Below, piece after piece: positions 1-11,500 of a DNA stretch of 64,000 nucleotides. Positions within the stretch are counted from its first letter, which is position 1. Each line of letters starts with the position of its first letter. The notes under the pieces were generated by a model. That model was not told the origin of the DNA. It worked only from the letters and a program-made list of their open reading frames with translations, and did no database searches. The stretch is from Oopsacas minuta (Eukaryota; Porifera; Hexactinellida; Lyssacinosida; Leucopsacidae): contig JAKMXF010000343.1 in NCBI GenBank assembly GCA_024704765.1, positions 124,001 to 188,000 of the forward strand. Direction: 5' to 3'. A program made the translations under genes and the position numbers.

Positions 1-2
1 AA

Positions 3-743
3 GTGGGATGTAACTTACTTGTATGTCGTGAAGACATGGCACGACACATTGAGCAGGAGTGCGTAGAGAAGAAGGTAGAGTGTCCGTTTAGAAAATACAA
101 GTGTGAAGTAGGACTAATCAAGAGGAAGGAACTCAATCAACATTTGAAGGAGAAGAGGACTGAACACACAGAATTGAAACTCAGTGCTATGGAAGAGATT
201 ATTATGCAACAGAGCGAAATGAATTCTACACATAACGAAATAATAAGGAAACAGGGCGAATCGATTTCTAAACAGAAAGAAACTATTGAACGTATGTCCC
301 AAGAGATAGATGCATTAAAAACAGAGGCTAACGATTTGAAGCAAGTTTCCCTTAATGCCACTAAACTACACTGGCGAATAAATGACGTACGAAAGATAAC
401 GACTCCATTTTCTGTTTTCACACATCAAGAACAGTTTCATGCCGACGGATATAACATTATACTTAAGCATTATTACGCTACCAGAGATATTTTTGAGATT
501 CAATTCCACCCACATGATGGTTGTAGCTATCCATCTTTCAAAGCATTATTTATAACCTCTCTGATTTGTCATAGCAATCCGAGAGGCACAAAGTTACTCG
601 GGAGTGAATTATTTCAAGTGCATGAACCAATTTTTCATGGTTATAAGACAATTGGTAAATTCCAGAGATCTGTTATTACAGCAGAATTTATCAAAGATGG
701 AGGCATTGACTTTGAAATAATTGTAGATTGGAAGTTCTTATAA
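3..743 (+). CDS. TRAF-type zinc-finger/MATH protein, copy A (5' partial)
   Basis: C-terminal 246 residues of a TRAF-like protein; the frame is open to the window edge, so the N-terminal RING-like part and first fingers lie outside. Visible are the last TRAF-type fingers (VECPFRKYKCEVGLIKRKEL, then a His near residue 47), a coiled coil at about residues 60-115 and a divergent C-terminal MATH/TRAF-C domain starting at LHWRINDV and ending EIIVDWKFL. Family knowledge: TRAF proteins oligomerise through the coiled coil and bind receptor tails through the MATH domain. It is the first of four tandem copies. Its finger segment is nearly identical to the other copies, whereas its MATH domain is clearly different. 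The exact partner or pathway cannot be inferred. Confidence 0.85.
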   Translation: MGCNLLVCREDMARHIEQECVEKKVECPFRKYKCEVGLIKRKELNQHLKEKRTEHTELKLSAMEEIIMQQSEMNSTHNEIIRKQGESISKQKETIERMSQEIDALKTEANDLKQVSLNATKLHWRINDVRKITTPFSVFTHQEQFHADGYNIILKHYYATRDIFEIQFHPHDGCSYPSFKALFITSLICHSNPRGTKLLGSELFQVHEPIFHGYKTIGKFQRSVITAEFIKDGGIDFEIIVDWKFL

Positions 744-845
744 TTTTACAAGTTGTTTACTTGTTGTTTATATCGTTGATTTCATGTTATGATGCTTTCA
801 AACCCTTCAATTTTCAGTACAGCTTATATAGGATATACTCATATA

Positions 846-1029
846 CAGGGTTTCATCCAGATTTTCTGAACCATACGCCTAAAATGTTCGCCTTCATATT
901 TACGCGCGCCTAGAGTATACATTTAGTATTACGGTATGGGGTCTTCCGCTAATTTTGACCCGCCTAGGTCTATTTTTGCGGAAATATATGCGCCTGTAGC
1001 CGCGTCGCATACGCCTGGATGAAACCCTG
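846..1029. mobile_element. hAT-like non-autonomous element (MITE) with target duplication
   Basis: About 184 bases bounded by the inverted repeat CAGGGTTTCATCCAG / CTGGATGAAACCCTG. The flanks CTCATATA and GTCATATA match at 7 of 8 positions, which fits an 8-bp hAT target-site duplication. There is no coding capacity. It is GC-richer than its surroundings (GCGCGCC, CGCGTCGC) and lies between TRAF copies A and B. Confidence 0.75.
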
Positions 1030-1117
1030 GTCATATAGGAAGTGCCTTAATGTGTCGGACGTTGTGCAAGTCAGTGTGACTTTCGGCCCACGATGCTGAA
1101 ATATAGTAGTCAAAGAC

Positions 1118-1200
1118 CAGCGGTTCACAACCTTTTTACCCGTGGACCTGTCATTAGAAATTTTCGTGAATATTTTGGTCCCACCCTAGGACCAATATTC
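1118..1200. mobile_element. Fragment of hAT/Charlie-like element
   Basis: Begins CAGCGGTTCACAACC followed by a CCCGTGGACC block, the terminal motif shared with sequences near 15701, 41829 and 60228 in this window (CGGTTCCCAACC ... TGGACCCC). The right end is unclear, so this is probably a truncated copy. The rest of the stretch between copies A and B shows no gene. Confidence 0.5.
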
Positions 1201-1358
1201 CATGGGAATCGGTCTCAACATTTGTAAGTGGTTTTCGGGTATGCAGAGTTGAGTCCGATTTAGAGGCTTTACTAATCTTATTTTCACACCTTTAGGCTTA
1301 CATTTCAAATGCCATTAATCTCTTATTATACCAACAAATTAGTCATGTAATAGAATAC

Positions 1359-3068
1359 ATGGCAGATAATAGTGTTGAAATTCTTGAGCCTGAGAAAGGA
1401 AGAGATCTGTGTCGAGTAAGAGGAGAGGGAGGAATATTTCTAGGTTTTAGGAAAGATATTCTAACTGAAAATTTGACACACAGAGAGAATACATTCCTGA
1501 GTTGTACCCGTTGTCAAGGAATATTAAGTGAGGTATGTGTATCGAGTACTGGGGAACAATTTTGTTCCTGTTGTACCAAGGGAGAGGAACAAACACACCC
1601 GAATATATATGTGAGGGATACAGTTCTCTCACTCAAGTGCTCGTGTCCCTTGTTCCAACGGGGCTGTGAATGGCTAGGAACACTAGGTGAATGTGAGAAC
1701 CATCTTGATGTGTGTAGTCATGTGCATGAGAAATGTAAACTAGGATGTGATATAGTGTTACCACGTCATGAGCTATCTATACATGTCAGTGAAAAGTGCA
1801 AACTTCGTGAAATACCTTGGGAGCATTGTCAGGCAGATTTCAAAGTTTGTGATATGCCGAATCATATAGAAAAGTGTCCAAAAATGCCACTTAAGTGTGA
1901 ACTTAAATGTGGCAGAGTGATGTGTCGTATGGATATGGCACATCATCTAGAGAAAGAGTGTGGTCGTGTGGTAGAGAAATGCAAACTAGGATGTGGAATA
2001 GCGCTACCACGTGATGAACTCAATATGCATGTGAATGAAAAGTGTGTACAACGTATGATACCTTGTGAGTACTGTCACATAGATCTCAAAGCTTGTGAAA
2101 TGACAGACCATATTGAAAAGTGTCCAGATATGCCACTTAAGTGTGACTTAAATTGGCAAGTGTGTGTCGTAGGATATGGCACACATCTAAGAAAGATGTG
2201 TCGTGTGGTAGAGAAATGCAAACTAGGATGTGGAAAGTACCCGTGATGAACTCATATGCATGTGAATGAAAAGTGTGACAACGATGATACCTTGTGAGTA
2301 CTGTCACATAGATTCAAAGCTTGTGAATGCTAGATATCTAGAAGAATGTCCAAAAATGCCACTAAAATGTGAACTAGGATGTGGCACAGTGTTTTGCCGA
2401 AACAATATGGCACAACACATAGAGGAAGAATGTGTTGAAAAGATGATAGAGTGTCCGTTTATAAAGTACAAGTGTGAAGTAGGACTAATCAAGAGGAAGG
2501 AACTCAATCAGCATTTGAAGAAGAAGAGGACTGAACACACTGAATTGAAACTCAGTGCAATGGAAAAGATTCTTATGAAACAGAGCAAAATGATTGCTAA
2601 ACAGGGCGAAATGATGGAACAAATGTCTCAAGAAATAGAATCATTAAAAACAGAGGCAAAACTAACTAAAATCACAAATCTATACTGGAAAAAAAAGATA
2701 GAACATATACGCATGAGCCATTCCTTTTTTCTCAAGAAGTACAAGAACAGTTCCAAGCTGACAGATATATCTTTATTCTTAAGCTTCAGCACACTTCTGG
2801 ATATACTTTCATGATTAAATTCTACCCTAAGGATGGATTTGATAATGATAAACTAACTCGGCATTTCAAAGCAGTATTTATAACCTCCCTGATCTGTTAT
2901 GACAAACCGAAATACACAAAAAAACTCGGAGCTAAATTGATTGAAGATCAGGAACAAGGATATTTTTCTCCTCCTAACGCAATTGCTACTTTCCGCCATT
3001 CTGTTATTACAAAAAAATTTATCAAAGACGGATGCATTGAATTAGAGATTAGTGTATGTATTCAATAA
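1359..3068 (+). pseudogene. Decayed TRAF-type zinc-finger/MATH gene, copy B
   Basis: The start is MADNSVEIL at 1359, like copy D. It encodes the conserved N-terminus (GRDLCRVRGEGGIF), a degenerate RING-like Cys cluster, and two complete finger units beginning CKLGC. The third unit is broken near 2235, where bases are missing compared with intact copies, and the frame stops at 2246. A shifted frame from about 2266 to 2814 carries the last fingers and coiled coil, and a further one-base shift near 2720 puts the MATH domain into the frame ending at 3068. At least three indels separate it from an intact gene, so decay is likelier than sequencing error alone. Its 3' flank matches the 3' flank of minus-strand copy F. 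Confidence 0.8.
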
Positions 3069-3229
3069 CTTAACTGAAGTTATAATTTGCATTTGAATTT
3101 TGTATAAATATACTGAGATATTTGTAATGTATATATAATTATGGTTACTTTAGAAGTCGGATATATTTAAGATATTTTCGTTTGTTCTATTTTTGTTGTT
3201 GTTTTAATAACTGTTTGTAATAGAAATAA

Positions 3230-4770
3230 ATGGCAGATAATAGTGTTGAAATTCTTGAGTCTGAGAAAGGAAGAGATCTGTGTCGAGTAAGATGAGGGGG
3301 TTCCTCAATATTTCTAGGTTTTAGGAAAGATATTCTAACTGAAAATTTGTCAGACAGAGAGAGTGTACTCTTAATTTGTAAGCGTTGCCAAGGAATTCTA
3401 AGAGAAGCGTGTATATCGAGTACTGGGGAACAATTTTGTTCCTGTTGTACCAAGGGAGAGGAACAAACACACCCGAATATATATGTGAGGGACACAGTTC
3501 TCTCACTCAAGTGCTCGTGTCCCTTGTCCCAACGGGGCTGTGAATGGCTAGGAACACTAGGTGAATGTGAGAACCATCTTGATGTGTGTAGTTATGTTCA
3601 TAAGAAATGTAAACTAGGATGTGAGATAGTGTTGCCACGTCATGAGCTAAAAATACATGTCAGTGAACAGTGTAATTTTCGAGAAATACCGTGCGAGCAT
3701 TGTCAGACAGATTTCAAAGCTGGTGATATGCCAGTTCATATAGAAAAGTGTCCAAAAATGCCACTTAAGTGTGAACTTAAATGTGGCACAGTGATGTGTC
3801 GTATGGATATGGCACATCATCTAGAGAAAGATTGTGGTCGTGTAGTAGTGGAATGCAAACTAGACTGTGGACGAAAGCTACCACGTGATGAGCTCAGTAT
3901 GCATGTGAATACAAAGTGTGTACAACGAATGATACCTTGTGAGTACTGTCACATAGATCTCAAAGCTTGTGAAATGACAATTCATTTGGTAGAGTGTCCA
4001 AAAATGCCACTAAAATGTGAACTAGGATGTGGCACAGTGGTTTGCCGAAACAATATGGCACAACACATAGAGGAAGAATGTGTTGAAAAGATGATAGAGT
4101 GTCCGTTTATAAAGTACAAGTGTGAAGTAGGACTAATCAAGAGGAAGGAACTCAATCAGCATTTGGAAGAGAAGAGGACTGAACACACAGAATTGAAACT
4201 CAGTGCTATGGAAGAGATCCTAATGAAACAGAGCGAAAATCCTACACACAACGAAATAATAAGAAAACAGGGCGAAATGATTGAACAAATGTCTCAAGAA
4301 ATGGAATCATTAAAAACAGAGGCAAAACTAAACAAAGAAATTTTAAAGCAAATTTTACCTAAGATCACAAATCTATACTGGAAAATAAAGATGGAAGATA
4401 TACGTACGAGTATAATCGCCATTACGTTATTCCCATACATCTACAAGAACAGTTCCAAGCTGACAGATATATCTTTGCACTTAAGCTAGAGTACACTCTT
4501 GGAGATAATTTCATGATTAAGTTCTACCCTAAGGATGGATTTGATTATGATAAACTAACTCGGCCTTTCAAAGCATTATTTATAACCTCCCTGATCTGTC
4601 ATTACAACCCGAAATACACAAAAAAACTCGGAGCTAAATTGATTGAAGATCAGGAACAAAGATATTTATCACATCTTAACACAATTGCTACTTTCCGCTA
4701 TTCTGATATTACAAAAGAATTTATCAAAGATAAATGCATTGGATTTGAAATATTTGTAAATATTTTGTAA
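3230..4770 (+). pseudogene. TRAF-type zinc-finger/MATH gene copy C, nonsense and frameshift
   Basis: ATG at 3230 opens MADNSVEILESEKGRDLCRVR, then TGA at 3293-3295. The matching codon in minus-strand copy E is AGA, so one base creates the stop. The frame continues from 3296 through the RING-like cluster and two CKLGC finger units to the coiled coil. A one-base deletion just before HYVIPIHLQEQFQAD (near 4420), compared with copy F, splits off the MATH domain, which is read in the frame ending 4770. An internal ATG at 3347 could start a protein lacking the first 39 residues but would still lose the MATH domain. The 5' flank (TTTTGTTGTTGTTTTAATAA) matches that of copy E. Confidence 0.8.
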
Positions 4771-5011
4771 GCTTAGCTGATGATGTATAATAATATTTTT
4801 GAATTATAAATGTATTCAATTGTTGTTTACTTGTGCTTATGATTACAGAGTTATTCTATAATATCAACGAATTTGTAGATCGTTCTTATGAAATGATGTT
4901 TTGTTGACAATATTTATATATGTATAATGTTCCAACACTTTCATTGTCCAGGCCAGGCTACTTCATGTTTCTAAACTATAAATCAATTCTCAGAGTAATG
5001 CACTAGAATAA

Positions 5012-6298
5012 ATGGCAGATAATAGTGTTAAAATTCTTAAGTCTGAGAAAGGAAGAGATCTGTGTCGAGTAAGAGGAGAGGGAGGAATATTTCTAGGTTT
5101 TAGGAAAGATATTCTAACCGAAAATTTGTCAGAGAGAGACAATGCATTCTTGGTTTGTGCCCGTTGTCAAGGAATATTGAGGGAGGTATGTATATTGAGT
5201 ACTGGGGAACAATTTTGTTCCTGTTGTACCAAGGGAGAGGAACAAACACATCCGAATATGCATGTGAGGGACACAGTCCTCTCACTCAAGTGCTCGTGTC
5301 CCTTGTCCCAACGGGGTTGTGAATGGCTAGGAACACTAGGAGAATGTGAGAACCATCTTGATGTGTGTAGTCATGTTCATGAGAAATGTAAACTAGGATG
5401 TGAGATAGCGTTACCACGTCATGAGCTAAAAATACATGTCAGTGAAAAGTGTAAACTTCGTGGAATACTATGTGAACATTGTCAGACAGATCTGAAGGCT
5501 CAGGATTTGCCTAACCATCTGGAAGAGTGTCAGAACATTCCACAGACATGTGAACTAGGATGTGGCATACTGGTTTGTCGTGAGGACATGGCACGACACC
5601 TAGAGGAGGAGTGTGTAGAAAAGAAGGTAGAGTGTCCGTTTAGAAAGTACAAGTGTGAAGTAGGACTAATCAAGAGGAAAGAACTCAATCAGCATTTGGA
5701 GGAGAAGAGGACTGAACACACAGAATTGAAACTCAGTGCTATGGAAGAGATTCTTTTGCAACAGGGTGAAACAAATTTTTCACAAAGCGAGAAGATACAT
5801 ACACAAAATGAACTGATTGAACAAATGTCTCAAGAAATAGAAACATTAAAAACAGAAGCAAAAAAAGAAGCAAAACTAAACAAATCTGAAGAACATCCTT
5901 CTCCTAAAATCACAAAACTTCTCTGGTGGATACATGACGTACAATATAGAATGCGGCCTTTCCTTCGGTTCTCCTCACCTCAAAAACAGTTTCAAGCTGA
6001 TGGATATCATTTCATAATTAGGCTATACTCCTTTCTAGATAATCCAATTGAGATTCAAGTTAACCCGCAATATGGATTTGGTAATGTTCCATTCAAAGCA
6101 ATATTTGTAACATACCTGATCTGTCCTAGCAACCCGAACGGCACTAAGGAACTCGGAAGCACATTGGTTGAGATGCATAAACGAGAAGTCAATCGTTATG
6201 TCTTCAAGACATTCGCTAAATTCTCGAGATCGTATCTCTCTGATGAATTTATAAAAGAGAGAGGAATTCAATTAGAAATATTTTTACACTTTCAATGA
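5012..6298 (+). CDS. TRAF-type zinc-finger/MATH protein, copy D (intact)
   Basis: Intact single-exon 428-residue protein. Order: conserved N-terminus (KGRDLCRVRGEGGIFLGF, about 14-30); a degenerate RING-like cluster (CARCQGIL at 49-56, GEQFCSCC at 65-72) lacking the usual His; TRAF-type zinc fingers at about 94-230 with a single CKLGC-type unit; a coiled coil at about 238-292; and a MATH-like domain from LLWWIHDV (about 303) to the end. Cytosolic adaptor architecture; family members link receptors to downstream kinases, and ubiquitin-ligase activity is doubtful given the poor RING. The start is chosen because MADNSV is shared with copies B and C. It is the only plus-strand array member seen complete and unbroken. 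Confidence 0.9.
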   Translation: MADNSVKILKSEKGRDLCRVRGEGGIFLGFRKDILTENLSERDNAFLVCARCQGILREVCILSTGEQFCSCCTKGEEQTHPNMHVRDTVLSLKCSCPLSQRGCEWLGTLGECENHLDVCSHVHEKCKLGCEIALPRHELKIHVSEKCKLRGILCEHCQTDLKAQDLPNHLEECQNIPQTCELGCGILVCREDMARHLEEECVEKKVECPFRKYKCEVGLIKRKELNQHLEEKRTEHTELKLSAMEEILLQQGETNFSQSEKIHTQNELIEQMSQEIETLKTEAKKEAKLNKSEEHPSPKITKLLWWIHDVQYRMRPFLRFSSPQKQFQADGYHFIIRLYSFLDNPIEIQVNPQYGFGNVPFKAIFVTYLICPSNPNGTKELGSTLVEMHKREVNRYVFKTFAKFSRSYLSDEFIKERGIQLEIFLHFQ

Positions 6299-6756
6299 AT
6301 TCGTATTTTTCGTATTTTTTTATTTTATAACTATGATAATCTTCCTTTTGTTGTTATTTACCATGTAGTGCTACATTTTCGAACTATTATATTCTATTGA
6401 TCTTATCAAAAGCCGTTGTTAATGAATAACTTGTTTCAGCTCTACATGATGTCCATCTAAGCATGCGGGCTGGCTGGCGGCATTTCAATATAATAATCTC
6501 ATTACTCTGAATTTCAATGACTCGACTTCTAAATATGTTAATTAAGCGTGTTAAAGGTCTGTGAAGATACTTTTCACTCTTACAATATTCATGAAGGAGG
6601 TAAAATGATTCGGGCGGTGGAGCTGAAACAAGTTTCCAACTAACAGTGGCTTGAATGATTAATTAATTACTAGGTGTTGGTCAAATGATATTTGATATGA
6701 GTATGCTCATATGCAGATATATAGTTCTTATGTGTAATACAATCTTACATAGAAAA
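6299..6756. other. Intergenic, no gene seen
   Basis: AT-rich spacer between TRAF copy D and the second-subfamily TRAF gene. No long frame, splice-linked exon or clear repeat was recognised. An in-frame upstream ATG at 6685 exists, but the paralogue alignment favours the start at 6757. Confidence 0.5.
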
Positions 6757-8076
6757 ATGGCTACTAGAAAAACATACAATTCAGTTGATACGAAAAATAA
6801 TTTGTTATTAGTTGAGAGGACAGATGGCGGCTTTGGAGGATATAATGCTGATTTGTTAGTCGACAGTTTAAGTGCGTTAGAATTACAGTTGCTGGTTTGT
6901 ACGAAATGTAACGGGGTAATGAACCAGGCGTGTCAGGTCGGAGAGGACCAATTACACATGTGTGAATCATGTATGGATGAGGGAGATGAATTTCAACCAA
7001 TGAAATTGTCAAGAAATTCCATCCCAGGTTTAAAATCGAAGTGTCCGCTGGATACCAGAGGGTGCATGTGGTCCGGACCATTGGCGGAGACAGAGGCACA
7101 CCTGGACGAGTGCCAGGAGTTTGTCATTAACTGTCCGAACGAGTGTGAGATCATAATTAAACGAAGTGAATTGGAAAATCATTTGACGGAATGCAAATTA
7201 TTAAAAGTTGAATGTGAACATTGTGGTTTGAGAATATTAAATTCTGACTTGGAAGTACACCATGAAGAGTGTTTAGATATTCAGATAACTTGTCCAAACG
7301 AATGTTCTGTAACTCTTAAACGCTGTGAATCAGAGGATCACGTAGCTACTGACTGTCCAAACACATTAATAAATTGTCCTTTTAAGGCGTTTGGTTGTAA
7401 AGAACTTGTAAAAAGAGGCGAACTAGATCAACACCAACAGGATAGCGAATCGAAACACACTCAATTACAGTTGAACTTTGCTTTATCAAAGATAGAATCT
7501 ATGGAAGAAAACAGGAAGAAAGCAGAGAAACAGTACGCGGAGGATGTTGCAGAACTAAAAGAGAGATTAGATACTCAGGAAGAGACGATTATCGGATTGG
7601 AACAAGAAAAATCACAGTTGAGTTCAAAGTTACAAACAAACAGAAAAGGATCATCAAATTCCCTAACTGGCAGTGTCGAGTTAATTCACGATAATATGAG
7701 GTATTCCTCACCATCTTTGAGCACACCGTCCCCTTCCCTAGAAGACCTAGCAAGCAGTATTGTAATCAAAAACATAGGATCGACGGTCGAGTACAAAAAT
7801 ATAATAACTACAACCGAAAAAGTTGTAATACATTTCTTCGATAATTCAAGTGTTTCCCAAATAATTAACTTTCAATACAAACAAACATCAGCAATGTATC
7901 CTAACATCAAGTTCTGCCAGGCTAATGTCAGCAACGATAGAGGTATATCAAAAGTAGCCGGAGTTAAATTCACACATGAGATACATTTCTATAATCAAGG
8001 CGTTAAAATGAGTATATTGAGATGGAAGGACCAGGAGAGCTATGGTTCTGCACTTTATAACCTGGATACAATTTGA
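6757..8076 (+). CDS. TRAF-like zinc-finger protein, second subfamily
   Basis: Single exon, 439 residues from ATG 6757, chosen because MATRKTYNS is shared with the minus-strand paralogue at 13999-14898. A GGFGGYNADLLV motif precedes a RING-like cluster (CTKCNGVMNQ...CESC, about 48-75). TRAF-type fingers follow (CPLDTRGCMWSG, CPNECEI, CPNECSV, CPFKAFGCKELVKRGEL) and then a coiled coil (about 240-310). The C-terminal third (from about 335) looks beta-rich but is not recognisably the MATH domain of the neighbouring copies. It sits between TRAF array 1 and ZNFX1. Divergent from copies A-D, so it is an old subfamily, not a recent duplicate. Confidence 0.85.
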   Translation: MATRKTYNSVDTKNNLLLVERTDGGFGGYNADLLVDSLSALELQLLVCTKCNGVMNQACQVGEDQLHMCESCMDEGDEFQPMKLSRNSIPGLKSKCPLDTRGCMWSGPLAETEAHLDECQEFVINCPNECEIIIKRSELENHLTECKLLKVECEHCGLRILNSDLEVHHEECLDIQITCPNECSVTLKRCESEDHVATDCPNTLINCPFKAFGCKELVKRGELDQHQQDSESKHTQLQLNFALSKIESMEENRKKAEKQYAEDVAELKERLDTQEETIIGLEQEKSQLSSKLQTNRKGSSNSLTGSVELIHDNMRYSSPSLSTPSPSLEDLASSIVIKNIGSTVEYKNIITTTEKVVIHFFDNSSVSQIINFQYKQTSAMYPNIKFCQANVSNDRGISKVAGVKFTHEIHFYNQGVKMSILRWKDQESYGSALYNLDTI

Positions 8077-8200
8077 TACTATTATTAGAATGATGGATTA
8101 TATTGCTATATATATGCAAATGGTTATTTATACTCAAATGTAAATGTAAGAGAGTTTACAAATATTTAATAATTCCTTGATAATCGTCCCGTTTTAGATG

Positions 8201-8487
8201 TACAGTCAACTCCTGTTATATCGAAACTCAAGGGACCGTGATAATTACTCCAATATAGCTGATGAAATAAACAGTACACTTGTAGAGCCACCAGTTAATC
8301 TGGCCAACACCTTTATTCCTCTTAATCGGGTCAAAGTGGCCTGGTCCCGATGTGGCCCTAATAAGTGGTGTCTACTGTGTATGTTACTTTTGTTTGTTTG
8401 GCATCAAATCTGTACAATTTAAGACTTGGATATAAGCGGGTACGTATTGCGATATATCCATGTTAGATGTAACGGGAGTTTACTGTA
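8201..8487. mobile_element. pogo/Tigger-like MITE (family 1) interrupted by a second MITE
   Basis: Left end TACAGTCAACTCCTGTTATA at 8201; right end ATGTAACGGGAGTTTACTGTA at about 8486. Internal family-1 motifs (TCAAGGGACCGTGATAATTACT, TATAAGCGGGTA) are present. A different element is inserted at about 8272-8390 with its own ends (ACAGTACACTTGTAG / ATAAGTGGTGTCTACTGT). The composite ends about 50 bases upstream of the ZNFX1 start and may contribute to its promoter or 5'UTR. Confidence 0.75.
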
Positions 8488-8536
8488 TGTATATCTATTG
8501 ACCTTTAGCTCTAATTTATTTGTATTATTTAGTTCA

Positions 8537-11500
8537 ATGTCTAGTCGTCATAGAGCAAGAAGCACAACTTCGTCCCGCGGGGGAGCGACAAGAGGAGCAA
8601 CTCCCGCTCGTCGTGATAGAATAAGATCCACACCAACTGTAACAAGCACAGATGGGAATCTGGACTACATCAGTAGATGTGAAAAATGGTGTGCACAATT
8701 GGACAACAATTCTGCCGTAGAAAATATCCTGAATACCTTGGGAGAATTTCAGGTAATGGTTAACAAGGATCAAATGTCTCGGATGGAATTATCTCGATTA
8801 GTTCTGTTGTTTAATCAGCCACAAATAACAGAAAATACTTTTCAAACTATTCTAAGTTTGAACGATTTATTCTGTGTTTTGGTAAACTCTAAGTTTGTTA
8901 CTTCAAAATTTAATCTTTTGAGATTTTTGGTGAAAACTTTGGATGATTTGCAAGCAAATTCAAACACAGAAAATTTGGTTTTTATCCTAAACAATATCAC
9001 GAGTTTGTTAGGAAATTTGATGAACAAGTTCCCAAATGAACACTGCAATTATTCGCATTGTATTTCACGCCTTTTCGAGCGAATAGAATCTGAAAATTTT
9101 GAAGAAATAATTCCTTTTTACGACAGAGAATATATTTACGAACTTAACTTTGAACTTTCGAGAATAACAATCTCAGAAAGAGAAATACAAATACATCAAG
9201 ACAATTACGCTATTTCCTTCCGAGCGATTGAAATATTTCCAAACTATAATGAGATAGAATTTCCTTCAAACACAGAACTCAAAGCGCTAATAAGAGAAGG
9301 ACAATATGAAGATACAGAATCTTATTTGGATATACATTTTAAGCTGTTACGAGAAGATATGATTTATCCTTTGAAAGTGGCAATCAATTTTCTCATCCAA
9401 CTCGATGAAAATTACGCGACTGGATTATTCACATATGACAATGTTAAAATCGCTAAAATATCTACTCTACCACAACATGGATTAGTTTATCGCGTCACTT
9501 TCACACCTTATGGAATGCAGAATATTAAGAGTTATAACTGGGAACGATCCGACAGGTTAAAATATGGATCTCTACTTTGTCTTTCAAAGAAAAATATAGA
9601 AGGTTATCCAACCTTTAAAGATCCTCTCTGGGCTATTGTTATAAACAAGGAAACTCAAAATCGATTCTGTACAACTAACAATAAAATTCCACAACGGATT
9701 TGAAGAAAAATTCGAGTTTAACACAGAATATTTTATGATTGAATCACGTGAAATATATTTCGAAGCATACAGCCATACTCTAAGTGTATTACAAGATACA
9801 TACGAGGATACGTTACCGTTCAAAGATATCCTATTAGGCTATGTGAATACATGCGAAGCGCCTGAATATATTGATGAGGATACAATATTAAATATCGGCG
9901 ATATGGGAATTGATACGAATGAGTTTCGAGTTGTTGATGAATGGCCGGTGTGTGTGGGTATAAATGATTCACAATTTCGAGCTTTAAAATACGCATTTTC
10001 GAGTCGTGTCGCGTTAATTCAGGGCCCCCCTGGCACAGGTAAAACACACGTAGGTCTTAGTATACTGAAAATACTGTTGAGGACGCGAGCAACACAAATG
10101 CGCGTTAGTTATGCGGATCCGAGATTGAAAGAAAGTCTTTGTGATCAGCCAATTTTAATTTTAACTCAGTCAAATCATGTTTTGGATCAGTTTTTGGAAT
10201 TAATAATGATTGAAGACAGGAATATCGTAAGAATTGGATCTCGTAGTGAAAGTGAAATTATTAAAGCACATTCACTTTCTGAGATAAGAAAATATTTCTG
10301 GAAAGGGGATAAACCATCTCTGACCATTTTGAATTTACGGAGTGCTCAAATATCCGTGAGAAAGGAATTGGACAGACTTGAAAAGATAATAGAAAAATAT
10401 GCACGAGATTTCCAAAACGCAACGAAATTCCCAAAAACTATAATTTCGGAGGAAACTCTTAGGATAGTCGCTTCTAAAGAACATTTTGATAGTTTGTATG
10501 ATACTCATCAAGCAGGGTTTAAAGTGGTTATGAATAAGAGACAGAGTATGTGTGATATCTGGCTACGAGAATTGGGGTTACAAGCTAAACTAGGGGAAAT
10601 TCTTCTAACAAAACAGATCCCGTTAGAGAAAAATCCGTTTGCGATTATAGCAGCTAAAGATTTGACTATTCCTGATGGAAATATTATCGATAAATATCTA
10701 ATTTTAGAAAGGAGGGTTGAGTATTTGGATTTAAAAGAAGAAATTGAGGTCGAGGAGACGGCGACTAGTAACCCACAATCGCCGATAAAACCGCAGGAAA
10801 CCCGCAAAGCAATAAAAGAGCGAAAAATCCTCGAAGAAGCATCGAAAAAATTCAAACAAGCTATCAAAGAAAATCAAAAATTTTTGTCACAAGATATTCC
10901 AGATCGCATTTTAGAAACGAGAAATCTTTGGGTTTTGAAACAAGAAGACAGAGAATTGCTGTATAAATATTGGGTGAAACGAATGATACATGCATATGGC
11001 CTGGTTGTCAAGAGCTATTCTGACAAATATGCAAGTAAAATCAAACAATTAGAAGTGATCAACACTTCGATAGATTTATACATTCTTAAACAAGCTACTA
11101 TCGTTGGCATGACAACGACAGGTGCGGCTAGGAATTCTAAATTAATTCGTAAACTTAAACCGAGGATAGTTATAGTAGATGAAGCGGGTGAAGTTCTAGA
11201 AGCTCATATTATTACAAGTTTATCGCAGACAGTGGAGCATTTAATAATGATCGGAGATCCACAAATGTTAAAACCTTCAACAGCAGTTTCTAGACTCTCC
11301 GATCAATTCAATCTGAACCTCTCCCTATTTGAGAGATTAATCATAAATGATTTCCGCCATGCTACACTCACTCTACAACACCGTATGCGACCGGAAATAT
11401 CCTCTATTATGCGACTCATCTACCCAATGATGGAGGATAATCATATAGTAGCTGACTACGAGCATATTAATGGTATTACTAATAATATGTATTTTGTAAG

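Noticed and set aside
2690-4450. Programmed frameshift shared by TRAF copies B and C before the MATH domain
   Set aside because: Alignment with F places the missing base at different spots in B and C, with no common slippery site; independent lesions or errors.
8198-8422. 74-residue frame upstream of ZNFX1
   Set aside because: Lies wholly in the nested MITE pair.
9703-9735. Tiny intron explaining the ZNFX1 frame change
   Set aside because: GTACAACTAAC...AG (37 bases) looks like an intron with a branch point, but removing it creates a TAA at the junction; a single-base indel is the simpler explanation.
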